A stretch of DNA of 37,948 bases from assembly GCA_027063325.1 (NCBI GenBank), contig JAMOSA010000233.1:1-37948 (forward strand), read 5' to 3'. The DNA is from Campylobacteraceae bacterium. Its GTDB lineage: Bacteria > Campylobacterota > Campylobacteria > Campylobacterales > Sulfurovaceae. A program made the position numbers and the translations under genes. The notes beneath the pieces are model-generated. The model saw only the letters and a list, made by a program, of their open reading frames with translations, was not told the DNA's origin and did not search any database. Positions 15,705 to 24,829 of the stretch are shown here, one piece after another. Position 1 is the stretch's first letter; each line of letters starts with the position of its first letter.

Positions 15705-17494
15705 AGTATATTATTGTAGGGGTTGCCGGTCATATCAACCATGGTAAGACAGCTCTTGTTGAAGCTGTCTGCGGATACTCTACTGCTTCAAAAGAGGAGT
15801 TGGACAGGGGTATGACTCTGTTTGCAAGATACAGTAGTATCCAAAGGGATAATACTATAGTAGCTTTTATAGATGTACCAGGACACAAAGAGTTGATTTC
15901 CAAAATGGCACTCTCTGCATTTGCTTATGGGGTTACTCTGTTTGTAGTATCTGCAAAAGAGGGTATATCTGCTCAAACTATTGAGCATTTGAAGGTACTC
16001 AATATTGTATCAAACAGTTTGGTAATTGCAGTAGTTACCAAGACAGATTTAGTTACAACAAAAAGGATCAAAGAGGTAGAAGAGTCTATAAAAGAGTTGT
16101 TTAAAAGCTATAGAAATATCAAATTAAACTCTATACAAAAAGTATCTGTATATGATAACTCTTCTATATCAAAGCTTCTTGAACTTTTATATCAATTTTC
16201 AGCCCAAAAGAGTAGTGTAAATGAGCCATTTCGTGCATATATAGATAGAGTATTTGATATAAAAGGCAGAGGCAAAGTTGTAACTACTACTGTTTTAAAT
16301 GGTACAGTTGATATATCAACTTCTGTTTTTCACCAAAAGAGTACCAAAAAGTACAAAATCAAGAGTATAGAGCAACACCATAGCCAAGTTGAATATGCCA
16401 CAAAAGATACAAGAGTAGCTATGCTTTTGGATATCAAAAGAGTAAATTCAGGAGATATACTATACAGTGGTACCACAATAGATGCTTCATACAGTGTAGA
16501 TATAGCACTTGAGTACAATTACAATATCAAACACAACAGTTTTGTAAAAGTTGTTACAGTAGCAGGAGAAGTGAGTGCAAAGATACTTCTATACAGTGAT
16601 TCAAACTTTGCCAGATTAAAATTTGACAAAGAGGTCTTTTTGTGTTTTCAAGATAGAGTTTTATTGCTTGATTTATATGGTGTAATTGGTGGTGGAGAGG
16701 TTTTGATACCTCTGTCAGAACCTATAAGAAAAAGAGCAAAAATAGAATTGTTGCAGTATCTATACTGTAGAGATTTTACAAAAGCTTTGGCACTACTATC
16801 AACAAATCACAAAAAGGGTCTAAGGGTTGGTAACTCTTGGCAAAGGTTTGGTATAGAGCTTACAAAACTACACTGCTATACCAACTCATTAAGAGATTGT
16901 TTTTATGATACAAAAGTACAAAAGATATACTCCAAAGAGAGTATAAATAGTCTAAGAGAGGAAGTTTTAAGTATTTTTGCTAAAAACAAAATGGCACTTG
17001 TTTCTGCAAAATTGATTACAAATAGATTTAAATGGTGTGGTCTTCAATTGGCTGAGTATATATTAGAGAGTGAAAATATTCTACAAAAAGAGGGACAACT
17101 CTATTTTATAAGAGGATATACAAAAGCCTCAATCAAAGAGAGTATAAAAGAGTCTATATTAAAATTGACAGACTCTATCACTCCACCATCTTTAAATCAA
17201 ATGAGTATAGAGTTGTCTGTAGATATAACAGTACTAAAGACTCTTTTAAATCAATTAGAAAAAGAGGGTAGGGTATATAGAGTAACTTCAGATATATATA
17301 TTACACCAAGAGTAAAAAAGAGATTGATTGAGAGTATGTTGAGTATAATAACTAAAGAGGGTCAAATTGATATACAAAGTTGGAAGAGTTATATATCAAT
17401 TAGTAGAAAATATGCTATAGCATATCTTGAGATGTTAGATAACTTAGAGACTATCCAAAGGGTAGGGGGTGTTAGGTTGGCACTTTTAAAATAG
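15701..17494 (+). CDS. selB: Selenocysteine-specific elongation factor
   Basis: SelB is a GTPase that brings selenocysteyl-tRNA to UGA codons marked by a SECIS hairpin. The 597-residue length is typical. The GTPase domain is N-terminal: G1 is GHINHGKTALVEAV, G3 DVPGHKELISKM, G4 TKTDL. EF-Tu-like beta-barrels follow, and the C-terminal 230 residues are winged-helix repeats that read the SECIS RNA. The G1 Asn replaces the usual Asp (GHIDHGKT/GHVDHGKT), the switch I segment reads RGMTLFARY rather than the usual RGITIDLGF, and G4 is TKTD rather than NKTD, so this is a divergent SelB. It overlaps selA by 4 bases and ends inside a terminator hairpin. Confidence 0.92.
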   Translation: MKYIIVGVAGHINHGKTALVEAVCGYSTASKEELDRGMTLFARYSSIQRDNTIVAFIDVPGHKELISKMALSAFAYGVTLFVVSAKEGISAQTIEHLKVLNIVSNSLVIAVVTKTDLVTTKRIKEVEESIKELFKSYRNIKLNSIQKVSVYDNSSISKLLELLYQFSAQKSSVNEPFRAYIDRVFDIKGRGKVVTTTVLNGTVDISTSVFHQKSTKKYKIKSIEQHHSQVEYATKDTRVAMLLDIKRVNSGDILYSGTTIDASYSVDIALEYNYNIKHNSFVKVVTVAGEVSAKILLYSDSNFARLKFDKEVFLCFQDRVLLLDLYGVIGGGEVLIPLSEPIRKRAKIELLQYLYCRDFTKALALLSTNHKKGLRVGNSWQRFGIELTKLHCYTNSLRDCFYDTKVQKIYSKESINSLREEVLSIFAKNKMALVSAKLITNRFKWCGLQLAEYILESENILQKEGQLYFIRGYTKASIKESIKESILKLTDSITPPSLNQMSIELSVDITVLKTLLNQLEKEGRVYRVTSDIYITPRVKKRLIESMLSIITKEGQIDIQSWKSYISISRKYAIAYLEMLDNLETIQRVGGVRLALLK

Positions 17495-17516
17495 TATTAC
17501 CAACCTAACTCTTTTT
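17471..17516 (+). terminator. Rho-independent terminator overlapping the selB 3' end
   Basis: GTTAGGTTGG (17471-17480) and CCAACCTAAC (17500-17509) form a perfect 10-base-pair stem with a 19-base loop, followed by TCTTTTT (17510-17516). The left arm lies inside the selB coding sequence and the stop codon is in the loop. On the minus strand there is no T-run after the stem, so it is one-directional. Confidence 0.75.
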
Positions 17517-19464
17517 ATTTACAATAAGAAGACTCTTTTATATCCAAAGTTACATCCTGATACTCAAAATGTTCTTTGTCAATATCTAGTGATATTGGTA
17601 TAATTTTGGCTTCAGTGTAACTGTATGTCTCAAAACTCTTTGTTATATCAGTATATGATTTATACTCTTCTACTTTGGCAAACTTATCACATGTATATCC
17701 ACTGTAATCCAATCTGTTTACATACATTGTAGTGTGAGTTCCACCCAATGAATTGAAACTAAGAGTTACTACACTGTTTTCAAGATCTACAAAGACTCCT
17801 TCACTCCACGCTCCATTATACCCTATGGATTTTTGAGGTAATCCATCTGAAGTCAACTCTATATTTGTTCCTCCTGCACTCAGATACATTTTGCCGTTAT
17901 AACTGATAGTTATACCTCTGTAGTAACTGTATGGAGATGAGAGTAAAAGAGTCTTTGCACTTTTAATATTTCCATCCGCATCTATATTTATCAAACCTGT
18001 ATTAATAAAGCTTGAGGAGTACTCATTATCTTCAAATACCAAAAATATGCCACTATCTGTTACTATTATACCATCACCCCTACTTGTAAGATAATTGTCA
18101 TTATAGAGTCTGTTAAACTCTTTTGCATATATAAAATTACCATCCAAATCAAGTTTTACTACCAAAGCAGATGTTCCTCTTTTTGCATTTTGGGATGTAC
18201 CTGATATATAGATACCACTGTTTGTAATATCAATACCATTAAAGTTCCATGTATCTCCACCATTTGTACCATAACCCAAATCATAGTAGAGTTCAGGTGA
18301 TGTTATAGCCTTTGCATCAAGTATATCTCCACTCTTTTCATCAATTTTTACAAAGATACCTATATTTGCTTTGTTTCCATTGTTATCAATTGGAATATAT
18401 GCATTTCCCACTGCATATATGGCATCACCTCCATATTTTATGGCTTTTAAATCAACAGCATCATCCCTTTTGTATATTGCTCCCCACTTAAAACCTCCAG
18501 TTGAACTTAGGTTTATTATCATTGCACTGAGTGAAGAATAGCTACCATCTCTTAATACGCTTCCAAGTAGTGCTATATTACCACTAAGCCAAGATCTATC
18601 TATATCTATGATAGATTCATTCTGTTTATATATAGGATTTATAGAGTCATCTTTATATCTGGCATAGTATATATCAAGTATATCTCCACTATCTTTGTCT
18701 ATTTGCATAATCAAAGCATCATCGCCTCTGTTATTGGTATTTAATTGATCTACTGTAACAGTACCACCCAATATATAACTGTTTGTACCGCTTGTTGGTG
18801 CACCATCATTTACAATCAATTGGGATGATTGAGAGTTGTTGATTATATTTAACTCATATACTTTTGAGAATAGAATATCACTTAGATGTGTAATATACTC
18901 TATTTTGGCTATTGCCTCTTGTACTGTAATATCATCACCAGTAACTCCACTCATTACATCTTTTGCCTCTATTACACTGTTTAGATTTGAATTTGCAAAA
19001 TATAGACCAACTTCTGTTTTGTTTGCTAAAATCTTTTTGTCATTTTCATCTCCATACTCAGACAATGCACCATTTATAACAGCTAGAATAAATTCTGATT
19101 TTTTTATATTGTTATTTGATAATTCGCCAACCCAATATTGCAATCCTGCAGTATCTGGTTCTCTGTTGAACAAGTTTTTATAAATGGCTTTTACAAATTC
19201 ATCTGTTGTCAAACTCTGGGGGTATCTCTGTTGGGTCTCATTTTGATCAAAAAAGCTTTGTGCTATCTGCTCTAAACATGCATTACCACCAAAGGATTGA
19301 TATAACCAGTAATCAATACCTGCTTTATCTGGAGCCCTGTCAAAAGTGGCTACATAGAGTCTAGTTAAACTCTCCTCTGTTGGCTTTTCACAACCATTTG
19401 CAAAGGAGAATAACACTGTTCCAACTACTACTATCTTTAATATATACCTAAAAAAACTTTTCAT
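17515..19464 (-). CDS. Exported DUF4214 protein with propeller-like repeats
   Basis: The 649-residue product starts with a signal peptide (MKSFFRYILKIVVVGTVLFS) and a Cys at 25 after FANG, a possible though non-ideal lipobox. Residues about 33-75 and 88-135 are two DUF4214 units (LYVATFDRAPDKAGIDYWL and IYKNLFNREPDTAGLQYWV), a helical domain common in surface proteins and RTX-type adhesins. The remaining 430 residues contain irregular repeats of the type GDILDIYYARY, GGDAIYAVGNAYI and NSGIYISGTSQNA, which look like blades of a beta-propeller (SBBP-like). It is likely a cell-surface or periplasmic lipoprotein; ligand unknown. It converges on selB with 20 bases between the stops. GGGG about 7 bases before the ATG is the ribosome site. 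Confidence 0.75.
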   Translation of the reverse strand: MKSFFRYILKIVVVGTVLFSFANGCEKPTEESLTRLYVATFDRAPDKAGIDYWLYQSFGGNACLEQIAQSFFDQNETQQRYPQSLTTDEFVKAIYKNLFNREPDTAGLQYWVGELSNNNIKKSEFILAVINGALSEYGDENDKKILANKTEVGLYFANSNLNSVIEAKDVMSGVTGDDITVQEAIAKIEYITHLSDILFSKVYELNIINNSQSSQLIVNDGAPTSGTNSYILGGTVTVDQLNTNNRGDDALIMQIDKDSGDILDIYYARYKDDSINPIYKQNESIIDIDRSWLSGNIALLGSVLRDGSYSSLSAMIINLSSTGGFKWGAIYKRDDAVDLKAIKYGGDAIYAVGNAYIPIDNNGNKANIGIFVKIDEKSGDILDAKAITSPELYYDLGYGTNGGDTWNFNGIDITNSGIYISGTSQNAKRGTSALVVKLDLDGNFIYAKEFNRLYNDNYLTSRGDGIIVTDSGIFLVFEDNEYSSSFINTGLINIDADGNIKSAKTLLLSSPYSYYRGITISYNGKMYLSAGGTNIELTSDGLPQKSIGYNGAWSEGVFVDLENSVVTLSFNSLGGTHTTMYVNRLDYSGYTCDKFAKVEEYKSYTDITKSFETYSYTEAKIIPISLDIDKEHFEYQDVTLDIKESSYCK

Positions 19465-19491
19465 TTTTTACCCCTTTTTTTGTATATATAC

Positions 19492-19497
19492 ATTATA
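19492..19497 (-). promoter_or_regulatory. Candidate -10 element for the DUF4214 gene
   Basis: On the minus strand TATAAT lies 28 bases before the ATG at 19464, in an AT-rich 106-base gap after tcdA. The long gap and this hexamer suggest the gene has its own promoter. No clear -35 is seen. Confidence 0.45.
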
Positions 19498-19570
19498 GAA
19501 CTTAAAATATAAAATATTTATTAAACAATAAAGGTGATATAGAGTAATTATTTTAGATATATAGTAAGGG

Positions 19571-20209
19571 TTATTTGAGTATCTTTTGAATAGCAATAGA
19601 GCATAGTGTAAGACCAAATGCACCTGTTACTGCTACAAATGATCCCTTCTCTTTGCATTTTGGCTCTTCATCTGAAAAGACAACAGTAAAATTCCTGTCA
19701 AATTTATGTTTTTTAAGCTCATTTCTTATCTTTCTAGCAAGTGCATCTCCATGACTTTTCCATATAGAGGAGTATTTGATTTTGGTAGTATCTATACGCT
19801 TTGCTGAACCCATTGACATAAGTAACTTTTTATAGCATTTTTTAGCAAGTGCAATTTTAACTTGAGTTGTATCACAAGCATCTATTACTATATCATAGGG
19901 ATCAAAATCAAATTTATATACCCAACTGGGAGTAACTTTGCACTCAATAGTATTAATACCCTTATATAGTTTTGCCAATGTATCTACTTTGCTATCTCCT
20001 ATACCAATATCTGCTCCAATTTGTCTGTTTTGATTACTCTCTTCAAAAGTATCATAATCAACTATAGTAATATTTGTAACACCACTACGATAGAGACAAT
20101 CCAAGGCATAACTACCAACTCCCCCTACACCAATAATTATTATATTGGTTTTTTGCAATTTGTCAAATCCCTCTTCTCCAAATAGATCTTTGCATCTTTG
20201 GTATCTCAT
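19571..20209 (-). CDS. tcdA: tRNA threonylcarbamoyladenosine dehydratase (E1-like)
   Basis: TcdA (CsdL/YgdL) uses ATP to cyclise t6A37 of tRNAs to ct6A. The 212-residue protein has the ThiF/E1-like nucleotide-binding motif IIIIGVGGVGSYALDCLYRSG, the following acidic strand IVDYDTFEESNQNRQ, and the YDIVIDACD segment. The C-terminal PKCKEKGSFVAVTGAFGL is typical of the family. It is a little shorter than the E. coli protein (268). ATG at 20209 overlaps the surE stop as ATGA, with AGAGG 5 bases upstream; a GTG two codons earlier is possible. It belongs to the dcd-EAL-surE-tcdA run. It could be another ThiF-like protein, but the absence of partner sulfur-carrier genes favours TcdA. Confidence 0.85.
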   Translation of the reverse strand: MRYQRCKDLFGEEGFDKLQKTNIIIIGVGGVGSYALDCLYRSGVTNITIVDYDTFEESNQNRQIGADIGIGDSKVDTLAKLYKGINTIECKVTPSWVYKFDFDPYDIVIDACDTTQVKIALAKKCYKKLLMSMGSAKRIDTTKIKYSSIWKSHGDALARKIRNELKKHKFDRNFTVVFSDEEPKCKEKGSFVAVTGAFGLTLCSIAIQKILK

Positions 20210-20994
20210 ATCCACCTCTTGATGTTTTCTAATCTATTGTATGCTGTCATATCCAAAGTAATTGGAGTAATAGATACAAAACCTCTCTCTATTGCTTCAA
20301 AGTCACTCAAATATTTGGGATTATTCCTAGATGACCACTCAAGTTTTGGCAAACCTATCCAAAAGTACTCTAAACCTCTTGGATTTATATGTGATTGGGC
20401 ATCATTCCCATAGTGTCTAATACCTGCATATGTAGCTTTGTATCCTTTGTATTCGTTTTCACTAACTGGAGGTATATTTATATTTAGTAACTCTCTTTTG
20501 GATACTGGATTATCAACTGATAATATCCTAGAAGCTATATACAAAGCTACTTGTGAAGCTAATTCATAATTGTATGGTATATTTGAACTTTCTGGCAGTA
20601 CTTGTGATATGGCAATAGATGGGATCCCTTGTAAGACACCCTCCATAGCTCCTGCTACTGTACCACTATATGTAATATCTTCACCCATATTTGCACCTTT
20701 GTTTATACCAGATACAATAAGATCTGGTTTACTATTTTTATATATCTTTTTGAGTGCTAAGAATATACAATCAGCAGGTGTTCCATCATCTAGTTTATAA
20801 AATGACTCTTCTATATTTACAAATCTAAGAGGTCTGGTAAGAGTCAAGGAGTGACCACTAGCAGACTTTTCGAGTGTAGGGGCTACTACAGTAACATCTG
20901 CAATCTCTTTGAGTCTGTTATACAAGGCTATAAGCCCCTCAGCCTCAAAACCATCATCATTTGTAATTAGGATTTTGTATCTCTTTTTTAACAT
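20206..20994 (-). CDS. surE: 5'/3'-nucleotidase SurE
   Basis: SurE is a metal-dependent phosphatase acting on nucleoside monophosphates and, in some species, short polyphosphate. The 262-residue protein starts MLKKRYKILITNDDGFEAEG, with the metal ligands Asp-Asp, then SASGHSLTLTRPLR and the signature VSGINKGANMGEDITYSGT. I choose ATG at 20994 because SurE proteins normally begin a few residues before ILxTNDDG and AAAGGA lies 5 bases upstream. A start at 21018 would add 8 residues. The start lies 38 bases inside the 3' end of the upstream c-di-GMP gene, and the stop overlaps tcdA by 4 bases, indicating coupled translation. Confidence 0.95.
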   Translation of the reverse strand: MLKKRYKILITNDDGFEAEGLIALYNRLKEIADVTVVAPTLEKSASGHSLTLTRPLRFVNIEESFYKLDDGTPADCIFLALKKIYKNSKPDLIVSGINKGANMGEDITYSGTVAGAMEGVLQGIPSIAISQVLPESSNIPYNYELASQVALYIASRILSVDNPVSKRELLNINIPPVSENEYKGYKATYAGIRHYGNDAQSHINPRGLEYFWIGLPKLEWSSRNNPKYLSDFEAIERGFVSITPITLDMTAYNRLENIKRWI

Positions 20995-23900
20995 CTGTAT
21001 CCTTTTTGTCATCTTCATATATAGTTGCTAAAAGTTCTTCTGTTTTGTTGTGTGGCAGAGGAGGAGAGAAGAGGTATCCTTGATATATATCACAACCATA
21101 AGTCTCCAGATATTGTAAAACATGGCTGTTTTCTACACCCTCAGCTACAGTCTTCATATCAAATACTTTTGCTATCTCTATAATCATCTTTACAAGAGCA
21201 GTATTTTTATCCAAAAAGAGTCTTAACACAAAATCTTTATCTATTTTTAGTGTATCAACAGGCAGTTTGTTTAGATAGTTGAGCGAAGAGTAACCCGTAC
21301 CAAAATCATCAATACTAAATGTAAAGCCCAGATTTTTGAGTCTGTTTATGGTATCTATGGTTTTGTTTATATCTTTTAGTAGAGCATCTTCTACTATCTC
21401 AAGTTCTATCAATTCTGTTTTTGCTCCAGTATTTTGTACAATATCTAACAAAGTAGCTTCAAAACTATCTGTTACAAACTGTTCACTTGATATATTTATA
21501 GATACCTTTTTATCAAAATCACTCCACCTCTTTTTCCACTCTACCAAATCTCTACAGACACTTTTTATTACATACTCATTCAATCTAAGACCAAGAGTAT
21601 TACCAATAGTAGCTTGTATAAATTGATCTGGACTAAGTAACCCTTTTTTGGGGTGTTGCCATCTAAGGAGTGCTTCAAACCCTTCTACTTCTCCACTTGA
21701 AATTGATACTTTTGGTTGATAGAATATCTTTAATTCATTACTCTTTTTTAGAGCATTTGTCAATTCATTTTTAATCTCGAGATACTTTTTGGATGCTTCA
21801 TCGAGTGCTTCATCAAAGAAGTTGAATCTGTTTTTACCACCTTTTTTGGCATGATACATAGCAACATCTGCATTTACAATTACATCCTGATAACTCTTTT
21901 CTTCTGTTGGAAATATCTTGATACCTATACTGAAACTTACCTCTATTGATATATCATCTACAATAATAGGCTTTTTAAAATGCTCAATAAGTTTCTCTAC
22001 AAATATAGATGCTTTTGCAATGGCAGACTCCTGATTTTTACCAAGTCTAGTTAGAATTATGGCAAATTCATCTCCTGCTATTCTAGCTGCTATATCTCCC
22101 TCATAGATAAGCTCTTTGAATCTGTATGCAACTTTTTGTAATACTCTGTCACCAACTTCATGACCATAGTAGTCATTGATGTGTTTAAAGTTATCCAAAT
22201 CAAAAAAGAAAAAAGCATTTAACTCTTTGTGAAGTTTACAGTATGAATAAATTCTTTGTAACTCTTCAGTTAATCCTTGTCTGTTATACAAATCTGTCAA
22301 AGGATCATGCATAGCCCTATACTCTGCACTCTGTTGAGCATCTTTCATATCACTTATATCATAAAAGTGTGCTATATAGTGTGTAACTTCACCATTGTTA
22401 TCTTTGATTGCACTAATTGATAACAACTCTGGATAAATTTCGCCATTTTTGCGTCTATTGTATATCTCTCCACTCCAATGACCAGTTCTTCTGAGTTTAT
22501 CCCACATATCTACATAAAAATTTTTATCATGCTGACCAGATTTGAGTATGTTTGTGCTTTTGCCTATAACTTCATCTGCTTCATATCCTGTAATTTCTGT
22601 AAATGCTTTGTTTACCTTGACTATTTTTCCATTTGTATCTGTTACTGTAATTGCCTCATGTGCATCAAAAGCTGAAGCTGCAATTCTAAGCTCTTCTCTA
22701 AGTCTTCTCTCTTGCTCTTTTGCATCAATTTTTTCAAATGCATAAGTTAAAGCACTACACATCCTGCCAAGCATCTCATTTATTGATACATCAAACTTCT
22801 CCTCTTTGTCAAATGCAATAACAAGTACAAATATTGTCTGTTTATCTCTGTTTATGGGGTATAATCCAAATACTTCAATCCCTTCATATAGAGGATTTTT
22901 GACAGCTTCAGGGTGTGATACCATCTGTCTGCCATCATTGAATGTATGCTCTATATCATCAGCTATTTTAAGTGTATCATTACCATGTATCTCTTTTTTT
23001 AATACAGTAGCTGGGATATTTTCTGTTATAAATGGTTCAATTACTCCATCTTTTTTTTCTGCCAACCAGAGATATTTAAAGTACTCTGTTTGGTACAAAA
23101 TTACACACATTGATGTAAGAATAGTCCTCTCATCATCATCATTATATATAAGTATTTCAGAAAATTCTGCAAAAGTTTGATAGAGTCTTTTTTGCTCATC
23201 TATCTTTGATACTAAATCCCCAAAGGCATTTATAATACTGCTTACAAGCCTAATAAGCAGATACAGAGCAAGTATGGACAGCAACCATATAAATATACTC
23301 AACCCCAAAGTTGTAAGAGCATCTCTTTTTAACTTCTGCTTCATATGCATCAGCATATTAAGTACCTCTTTATCCAGTTTATGAAGAGAATTTATATACC
23401 TAGTAGATATTTCCCACCATTTATTACTCTTTATACAGCATACATCTCTTTCAAAAATTATTTTATGTTTTGTATCTATATAGTTGTTTTCAAATTTTTT
23501 ATCTATAATATCTCTATAGCGTGTAAATACTCTAATTGTTGCATCACTGAGTAGATCTTGTCTTACTTGTTTAAACTCCATCTCAAGCTTGATTAGTGTA
23601 TGAAGTACTCTTGGTGCAGTTGAACCACTCTCTAACATAAATGTTATCAAAGCTCTCTCTTTACCACTTACTTCACCAAGTAGCATCAATCTTCTATATG
23701 CTACTATTGTTCTAAAAAACTCTTCATTTACAAATTTACTCTTTAGGATATTTGTACTTGCAATCAGATTTGATATTATATTGCTGTAGTAGTCTAATAT
23801 CTCAAATATATTAACCTTTTTTTTATCTACCTTTTGTCTAAAACTCTCTATATCAGAATAACTCTCTACTACACTCTTTAGATAGTTTTGATTTTCACTA

Positions 23901-24217
23901 TTTGTATAATTGTTAAAATACCTCTTTAATCGTTGATAGCACTCATTTGTTTTTTTTCGTTGTTTTTTTAACTTTTCATAAAAAAAATCTGATTTTTTTG
24001 AGATATATCCTATACTCAAGCCTCTCTCTTTTTGCAAATTATCTATAAATCTACTACTTATCTTTGCATATTGAGATACCCTGTCAAGGTATAGTGTATT
24101 GTCATACTGTATCACTTTGTCATATAGATAACCAGATGAGAAGTAAACCATTCCAATTGATGGAATGGCAAAGATTATCAGTAATTTTAGTTTTAGGTTT
24201 TTGATAAAATTATTCAT
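20957..24217 (-). CDS. Membrane NIT-GAF-PAS-GGDEF-EAL c-di-GMP signalling protein
   Basis: This 1086-residue sensor probably controls cyclic di-GMP. Order: TM1 (about 8-30); a periplasmic NIT-like helical domain (about 55-275, with DNLQKERGLSIGYISK and GKERALITFMLESGS), a fold that binds nitrate or nitrite in some proteins; TM2 (304-325); GAF-like region (about 355-495); PAS (about 510-625, ITGYEADEVIGKSTNIL); GGDEF (about 640-800); EAL (about 825-1070). The GGDEF signature is AGDEF (714-718), with the first Gly replaced by Ala. The EAL signature is intact: Glu848-Ala-Leu in GFEALLRWQHP, NISSEQF, DDFGTGYSSLNYL, LKIDKDF, AEGVEN. Phosphodiesterase activity is therefore the safer prediction; cyclase activity is uncertain. 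It lies 42 bases after dcd and overlaps surE by 38. Confidence 0.9.
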   Translation of the reverse strand: MNNFIKNLKLKLLIIFAIPSIGMVYFSSGYLYDKVIQYDNTLYLDRVSQYAKISSRFIDNLQKERGLSIGYISKKSDFFYEKLKKQRKKTNECYQRLKRYFNNYTNSENQNYLKSVVESYSDIESFRQKVDKKKVNIFEILDYYSNIISNLIASTNILKSKFVNEEFFRTIVAYRRLMLLGEVSGKERALITFMLESGSTAPRVLHTLIKLEMEFKQVRQDLLSDATIRVFTRYRDIIDKKFENNYIDTKHKIIFERDVCCIKSNKWWEISTRYINSLHKLDKEVLNMLMHMKQKLKRDALTTLGLSIFIWLLSILALYLLIRLVSSIINAFGDLVSKIDEQKRLYQTFAEFSEILIYNDDDERTILTSMCVILYQTEYFKYLWLAEKKDGVIEPFITENIPATVLKKEIHGNDTLKIADDIEHTFNDGRQMVSHPEAVKNPLYEGIEVFGLYPINRDKQTIFVLVIAFDKEEKFDVSINEMLGRMCSALTYAFEKIDAKEQERRLREELRIAASAFDAHEAITVTDTNGKIVKVNKAFTEITGYEADEVIGKSTNILKSGQHDKNFYVDMWDKLRRTGHWSGEIYNRRKNGEIYPELLSISAIKDNNGEVTHYIAHFYDISDMKDAQQSAEYRAMHDPLTDLYNRQGLTEELQRIYSYCKLHKELNAFFFFDLDNFKHINDYYGHEVGDRVLQKVAYRFKELIYEGDIAARIAGDEFAIILTRLGKNQESAIAKASIFVEKLIEHFKKPIIVDDISIEVSFSIGIKIFPTEEKSYQDVIVNADVAMYHAKKGGKNRFNFFDEALDEASKKYLEIKNELTNALKKSNELKIFYQPKVSISSGEVEGFEALLRWQHPKKGLLSPDQFIQATIGNTLGLRLNEYVIKSVCRDLVEWKKRWSDFDKKVSINISSEQFVTDSFEATLLDIVQNTGAKTELIELEIVEDALLKDINKTIDTINRLKNLGFTFSIDDFGTGYSSLNYLNKLPVDTLKIDKDFVLRLFLDKNTALVKMIIEIAKVFDMKTVAEGVENSHVLQYLETYGCDIYQGYLFSPPLPHNKTEELLATIYEDDKKDTDVKKEIQNPNYK

Positions 24218-24259
24218 AGAGCTTTTATTCCTCTTTGTGGATTGTTTGATGAGCCATAT

Positions 24260-24829
24260 TTACTGATTTGAATCTAATATCTTTGGTAAGGTTATTCCTT
24301 TTTGTTTTTGATATTTACCTTTTCTATCTTTATAAGTAGTTTCACATGGAGTATCACCTTGCAAAAAGAGTACTTGAGCAATTCCTTCATTTGCATAAAT
24401 TTTAGCAGGTAGTGGTGTGGTATTTGAGATCTCTATTGTAATATGCCCCTCAAATTCGGGTTCAAATGGTGTTACATTTACAATAATACCACATCTAGCA
24501 TATGTGCTTTTCCCAAGACATACTGCTAAAGTATCTGGAGGCATCTTAAAATACTCTACAGTTCTAGCAAGTGCAAATGAGTTTGGAGGTACAATACATA
24601 CATCCCCTATATAGTCTATGACATTTGCTTCATCAAAATCTTTGGGATCAATTACAGTAGAGTTTACATTTGTAAAAATTTTAAACTCATTACTTACTCT
24701 TATATCATAACCATAACTGCTCAATCCATAACTTATAACACCCTTTGATACCAACCCTTCACAAAAAGGTTCTATCATTTGATGTTTTAAAGACATCTCT
24801 CTTATCCAACTATCTGATTTTAATCCCAT
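24260..24829 (-). CDS. dcd: dCTP deaminase
   Basis: Dcd deaminates dCTP to dUTP, supplying dUMP for thymidylate synthesis. The 189-residue protein matches the family length (about 190) and motifs: SSYGYDIRVSNEFKIF, VDPKDF-like IDPKDFDEAN, LGKSTYARCGIIVNVTPFEP and the catalytic Glu segment GHITIEISNTTPLPAKIYAN. The C-terminal GKYQKQKGITLPKI closes over the nucleotide. It begins the minus-strand run that continues into the c-di-GMP gene, surE and tcdA, and is divergent from accB. Confidence 0.97.
   Translation of the reverse strand: MGLKSDSWIREMSLKHQMIEPFCEGLVSKGVISYGLSSYGYDIRVSNEFKIFTNVNSTVIDPKDFDEANVIDYIGDVCIVPPNSFALARTVEYFKMPPDTLAVCLGKSTYARCGIIVNVTPFEPEFEGHITIEISNTTPLPAKIYANEGIAQVLFLQGDTPCETTYKDRKGKYQKQKGITLPKILDSNQ

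Noticed and set aside
18836..19183. A 115-residue plus-strand frame
   Set aside because: It lies wholly inside the DUF4214 gene on the other strand and has no recognisable content.
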